NCBI GenBank assembly: GCA_905478335.1
Contig: CAJQIC010000009.1
Coordinates: 1-64,000 of the forward strand
Direction of reading: 5' to 3'
DNA: 64,000 bases
DNA from: an uncultured Bacteroidia bacterium
GTDB taxonomy: Bacteria > Bacteroidota > Bacteroidia > NS11-12g > UBA9320
Made by a program: the position numbers and the translations under genes. Of the stretch, positions 61,801 through 64,000 are shown one piece after another (within the stretch, counting starts at the first letter, position 1; each line of letters opens with the position of its first letter). The notes beneath the pieces were generated by a model that did no database searches, was not told where the DNA came from, and saw only the letters and a program-made list of their open reading frames with translations.

Positions 61801-63134
61801 AACCAAATACACACCAGACGTATACGGTGCGGTTAAGTGATAATTGTTCGTCGTTTGAGCCAACAGCTTCTGTGACAGTTTCCGTTTTGGATTCGATACT
61901 TGTGGCCATTCAAGGGCCCGACACCGCATGTTATGGCGAGCGTATTAACATGACCAGTATTGTTACTGGAGGTAAATCGAATCAGTATACGTACAATTGG
62001 TTTCCTGGTGGAACAACATCAGAAATTGAAACAGATATACTCCGATCAACCAAAGAATATCGGTTAACGGTATCTGATGGCTGTACACCTACAAATGGAA
62101 CATCGACCCATACCATAGTGGCCAGAAAACCCTTATCACTGGTTACGTCTAAAGACACCGTATTGTGCTTCGGCGAATCTACATCCATGACAGTCACGCC
62201 AAACGGGGGGATTGAAGGACAACATGAAGTAACTTGGAACCATGGACTCGGGACAGGATTGTCTAAAACCGTGACACCTAATAAAACCGACACATATCAC
62301 GTGACACTATGGGATAGATGTAGCGACTCCGTTTCTGCAGATATTCAGGTGCAGGTAAATCCATTACCAATCGTTAATTTTTACACGGCAAGTAGCGTTT
62401 ATTGTACTGGGTTGCCGGTGCATTTTTTTGACTCTTCTAGCTCATCTCTACCAAATAGCTTTTCATGGAACTTTAGCAACGGTGAATCCAGTTCTGTTCA
62501 AAACCCAACACTGCTCTTTAATTCTACAGGATTGATTGACGTTAAACTAAAAGTGACAAACAGTTTCGGTTGTGTTGACAGCTTAAGTAAAGCGTCATTC
62601 GTTCGTATCGTAGACCATCCTATTGCAGATTTCACCTTTTCACCTCAAGACCCGAGCTTCTTGCAATCAAAAGTTGAATACGTTAATACCTCAAAACACT
62701 ATACCTCTAGCCTATGGGATTTTGGAGACGGCATTTCGAGTAGAGATCAGAACGCATCAAACATCTACCGTGATTCGGGATTGTACACCATTGTTTTACG
62801 GGTCGAAAACGGCATAGGATGTTTTGACGAAATTTCTAAATCGGTGTATGTCGCCGACGACGTCGTGATCCACGTCCCTACAGCATTTAGCCCTAACAAG
62901 GATGGCATCAACGATGATTTTCGGCCCTTCATAAGAGGCATGAAGTCGTATGATTTAATGATTTACAATCGATGGGGTGAAGTCCTGTTTACATCAACCG
63001 AAAGCACCAAATATTGGGACGGCATGGCCAATGGAGAAAGAGCCATTCTTGGCTTTTACTTTTATCGATTAACCGGTGTTGACATGAACGGAAAAGAAGT
63101 TGAACGAAATGGTAGATTAAACGTAATCTATTAA
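58893..63134 (+). CDS. M4 metallopeptidase with CUB, PKD repeats and T9SS type B sorting domain
   Basis: 1,413 residues from the ATG at 58893; an upstream TTG at 58875 is unlikely. Signal peptide (VKLRLYLFSWVMMIFNYSSGQ), FTP-like propeptide (RYTHTWNGHKIIGSDVV), thermolysin-like catalytic domain with HEIAH (His365) and ESGALNESFSDIFG carrying the third zinc ligand, and GGVHTNSGVQNFWFYLL. Then a PKD domain (WDFGDGDTSSQSN), a CUB domain (ITFQEMDYENRYDSIYVYDG), four related Ig-like modules, two more PKD domains and a C-terminal T9SS type B (gliding-associated) signal (PTAFSPNKDGINDDF, YNRWGEVLF). A secreted protease predicted to be anchored on the cell surface. Confidence 0.92.
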   Translation: MKQVKLRLYLFSWVMMIFNYSSGQLHTINADNSISFHTTDIEKHKIKVIGVNDFLLNSFDLNQQHAFVVRNSTTDLLGQTHIRYTHTWNGHKIIGSDVVCHFKNDILQSINGRLRIPSTSPSTLVEKSTALQDAKESSGAASFKWEFPSEEKMLKLWKDDTAATYFPTGELVYVPKNLDFSNDMALCYAFEINSEEPLMRKNMYINAETGSFWADEDLLHIIDVKGSANTKYRGVKPITTDSTAPGNYRLRETGRGKGIETYDMNTGTNYSRAVDFTDTDNYWNNYNANFDEIGGDAHYGAEMTYDYFKQNFNRNSFDGNGAKIRSYVHYRGNYVNAFWNGSVMTYGDGNGTSITPLTSVDICGHEIAHAVTTNSAGLIYRNESGALNESFSDIFGNAIEWFADSTQFSWRMGEDIMASANGIRNMQNPKTHRDPGTYKGQYWYGGTGDNGGVHTNSGVQNFWFYLLVNGATGKNDNGDNYTVDSLGIKKAEQIAYRNLTVYLTSSSDYDEARYYAIQSATDLYGDCSFEVQTTTNAWYAVGVGDEYDSSAVVAEFEADTTYCDASETVQFVNKSINAKAYLWDFGDGDTSSQSNPNHIYPSQGAYTVTLIAESCFNSNFDTISKKDFISIDSNQDICNGYLLPKGTWSTVHACHGFIYDHNGESDYQGLLRDTLTIDFGQSDSAQITFQEMDYENRYDSIYVYDGASTSTTLLGGFTGRNLPFLGQTKTLYNGAVTIRHFSDPYVVGTGFKVKFETFKQPLQLYKPGNRRVCYNESVTLTALGRGGDVADHAYFWNGVKGGKSITFTATKDTLIYITFGDECMKEYLYDSIRISVRPEIAFTQSNDTSICEGQATQLWVKPTGGKNTYDFETSDGNSGSGVSFTYNTGNLTPGTHKYWIRFTDNCTYPEDTAFYTIKVGDSLRLTTSADTTICYGTSATLVANASGGSFGSYLFDWGLGSNTANTFSVQPNTHQTYTVRLSDNCSSFEPTASVTVSVLDSILVAIQGPDTACYGERINMTSIVTGGKSNQYTYNWFPGGTTSEIETDILRSTKEYRLTVSDGCTPTNGTSTHTIVARKPLSLVTSKDTVLCFGESTSMTVTPNGGIEGQHEVTWNHGLGTGLSKTVTPNKTDTYHVTLWDRCSDSVSADIQVQVNPLPIVNFYTASSVYCTGLPVHFFDSSSSSLPNSFSWNFSNGESSSVQNPTLLFNSTGLIDVKLKVTNSFGCVDSLSKASFVRIVDHPIADFTFSPQDPSFLQSKVEYVNTSKHYTSSLWDFGDGISSRDQNASNIYRDSGLYTIVLRVENGIGCFDEISKSVYVADDVVIHVPTAFSPNKDGINDDFRPFIRGMKSYDLMIYNRWGEVLFTSTESTKYWDGMANGERAILGFYFYRLTGVDMNGKEVERNGRLNVIY

Positions 63135-63283
63135 GCATCTTGTCCGAGAGTTTTTCTGAATCCTGCTTTAATTCAATAGATTTCAGTCGTCCAATTTGGG
63201 CAAAGGCGGGGTGAATTAATATTACCAGAAATCTAGAAACGACGTTTAAAAAAGTTTCGAAAAGAATAAGTAACTTTCGCCCA

Positions 63284-63931
63284 ATGCGTAGAAGAAATGG
63301 TTTTGCAATCGCTTGTGCGTGGCCAAAAACTTGGTGTAAAGCGCCCGGTTCTTGGTACGACAAGCTTATGAACGACATTGGCATTAGTCAGAATGGCTAT
63401 TACCGTGTTGGTCATGCAGCTCTTATACTGGTTGACAAGGATACCGGAACTTGCAGTTATTATGACTTCGGACGTTACGGTACTCCTGATGGATATGGGC
63501 GCGTAAGAAACCCATCTGACGACCATGATTTAAAGATTCAAACCACGGCCATTATCGAGGGCAACCACATCCTTAACCTTAAAGAAATTTTGGAGGAAAT
63601 GTACGACAGCAATTCCAGCTGTTGTGCCGGTCCACTGTTTGGTACATATGCTTCTGTTCGACTTGAAAAAGTAGAATCAAAAATCGACAAATTGATTGAA
63701 GCAAAACACATTGAATACGGGCCATTTATCGTTAAAGGCACAAACTGTGCGCGGTTTGTAAACAAAGTAATCCGGGCAGGGCGACCAGGACTTGACCGAC
63801 ATACCTTACTCAAATTCCCACTTACCATTAGCCCTACGCCTATGTGGAATTTGCGTGCGCTGCAAAACGACATCATTCAAGTTGGCGAAACAGAATCTGC
63901 ACAAGAATCTGCTCCAATAGCTATTTCGTAA
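63284..63931 (+). CDS. Papain-fold-like protein, possibly DUF6695
   Basis: 215 residues, no signal peptide. GHAALILVDKDTG and YYDFGRYGTPDGYGRVRNP are followed by VKGTNCARFVNKVIRAG, so an early His and a later Cys in an N-C-x-x-F context, as in permuted NlpC/P60 or YiiX-like amidases. The pattern resembles the Bacteroidota family DUF6695. A weak -7 box TAACTTTC lies 10 bases upstream. Target unknown. Confidence 0.65.
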   Translation: MRRRNGFAIACAWPKTWCKAPGSWYDKLMNDIGISQNGYYRVGHAALILVDKDTGTCSYYDFGRYGTPDGYGRVRNPSDDHDLKIQTTAIIEGNHILNLKEILEEMYDSNSSCCAGPLFGTYASVRLEKVESKIDKLIEAKHIEYGPFIVKGTNCARFVNKVIRAGRPGLDRHTLLKFPLTISPTPMWNLRALQNDIIQVGETESAQESAPIAIS

Positions 63932-64000
63932 GCAGTAGAATCGTTTAACTTTACCACGTGGATGTTTTAAGGGATTTTCTGAATCAACATATTGCGTTAT

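Overview
The window looks like a chromosomal segment from a member of the Bacteroidota, most likely an environmental (probably marine) Flavobacteriales relative of the Cryomorphaceae/Crocinitomicaceae type. The reasons are several type IX secretion (T9SS) C-terminal sorting domains, family-specific proteins (DUF2480, DUF2520, IPExxxVDY-like, HmuY, DUF2490), the block rnc-fabF-acpP divergent from an IPExxxVDY-like gene and pyk, and upstream boxes matching the Bacteroidota -7 consensus TAnnTTTG in place of sigma70 -10 boxes. I saw no rRNA, tRNA or CRISPR array. No phage, integrase or transposase gene is present.

Layout. 0-8 kb: a secreted VWA-like protein, a T9SS-secreted PQQ-type sugar dehydrogenase, then a tightly overlapping four-gene operon (VTC-domain polymerase, DUF4956 membrane protein, DUF2490 outer-membrane protein, CotH-kinase lipoprotein), with copies of a dispersed inverted-repeat element around it. 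8-15 kb: thyA, the pyruvate dehydrogenase E2 gene, an unknown lipoprotein with membrane helices and a large M1 peptidase, separated by gene-poor DNA full of 7-8 bp tandem repeats. 15-25 kb: a TPR protein with phosphosulfolactate synthase, three beta-barrel genes, TerB-like, and the rnc-fabF-acpP / pyk-DUF2480-DUF423 core block. 25-33.6 kb: a long tamB, divergent tsaD and an operon with crcB. 33.6-39 kb: a T9SS adhesin-like gene split by one in-frame amber codon, then fumC. 39-45 kb: a coiled-coil SPOR-like protein and a Ccm cytochrome c maturation operon (CcmC/CcsA, CcmD, CcmE, CcmF) ending in DUF2520. 45-49 kb: small secreted proteins, a metal-binding lipoprotein and a MuiA/DUF4139 protein. 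49-57 kb: a 12-haem cytochrome c and, just upstream on the same strand, a haem-uptake operon (T9SS-secreted HmuY-like protein, TonB receptor, HmuY lipoprotein) with a divergent PchR-like AraC regulator. 57-64 kb: a YdeI/DUF1905 protein, a frameshifted membrane protein, a 1,413-residue M4 metallopeptidase with CUB, PKD and T9SS type B domains, and a papain-fold-like protein.

How the parts may work together: the Ccm operon supplies covalent haem attachment, the 12-haem cytochrome is a likely client, and the HmuY/TonB locus is a likely haem source, so three haem functions lie within about 17 kb. Four secreted proteins depend on a T9SS encoded elsewhere.

Most unusual points: a MITE/REP-like element with imperfect terminal inverted repeats and tetraloop hairpins; 7-8 bp phased arrays abutting stop codons; the VTC-DUF4956-DUF2490-CotH operon; a CcmE carrying the C-x3-Y haem-binding variant; a HmuY-like protein rerouted to the T9SS; and two genes broken by a single stop or a +1 shift.
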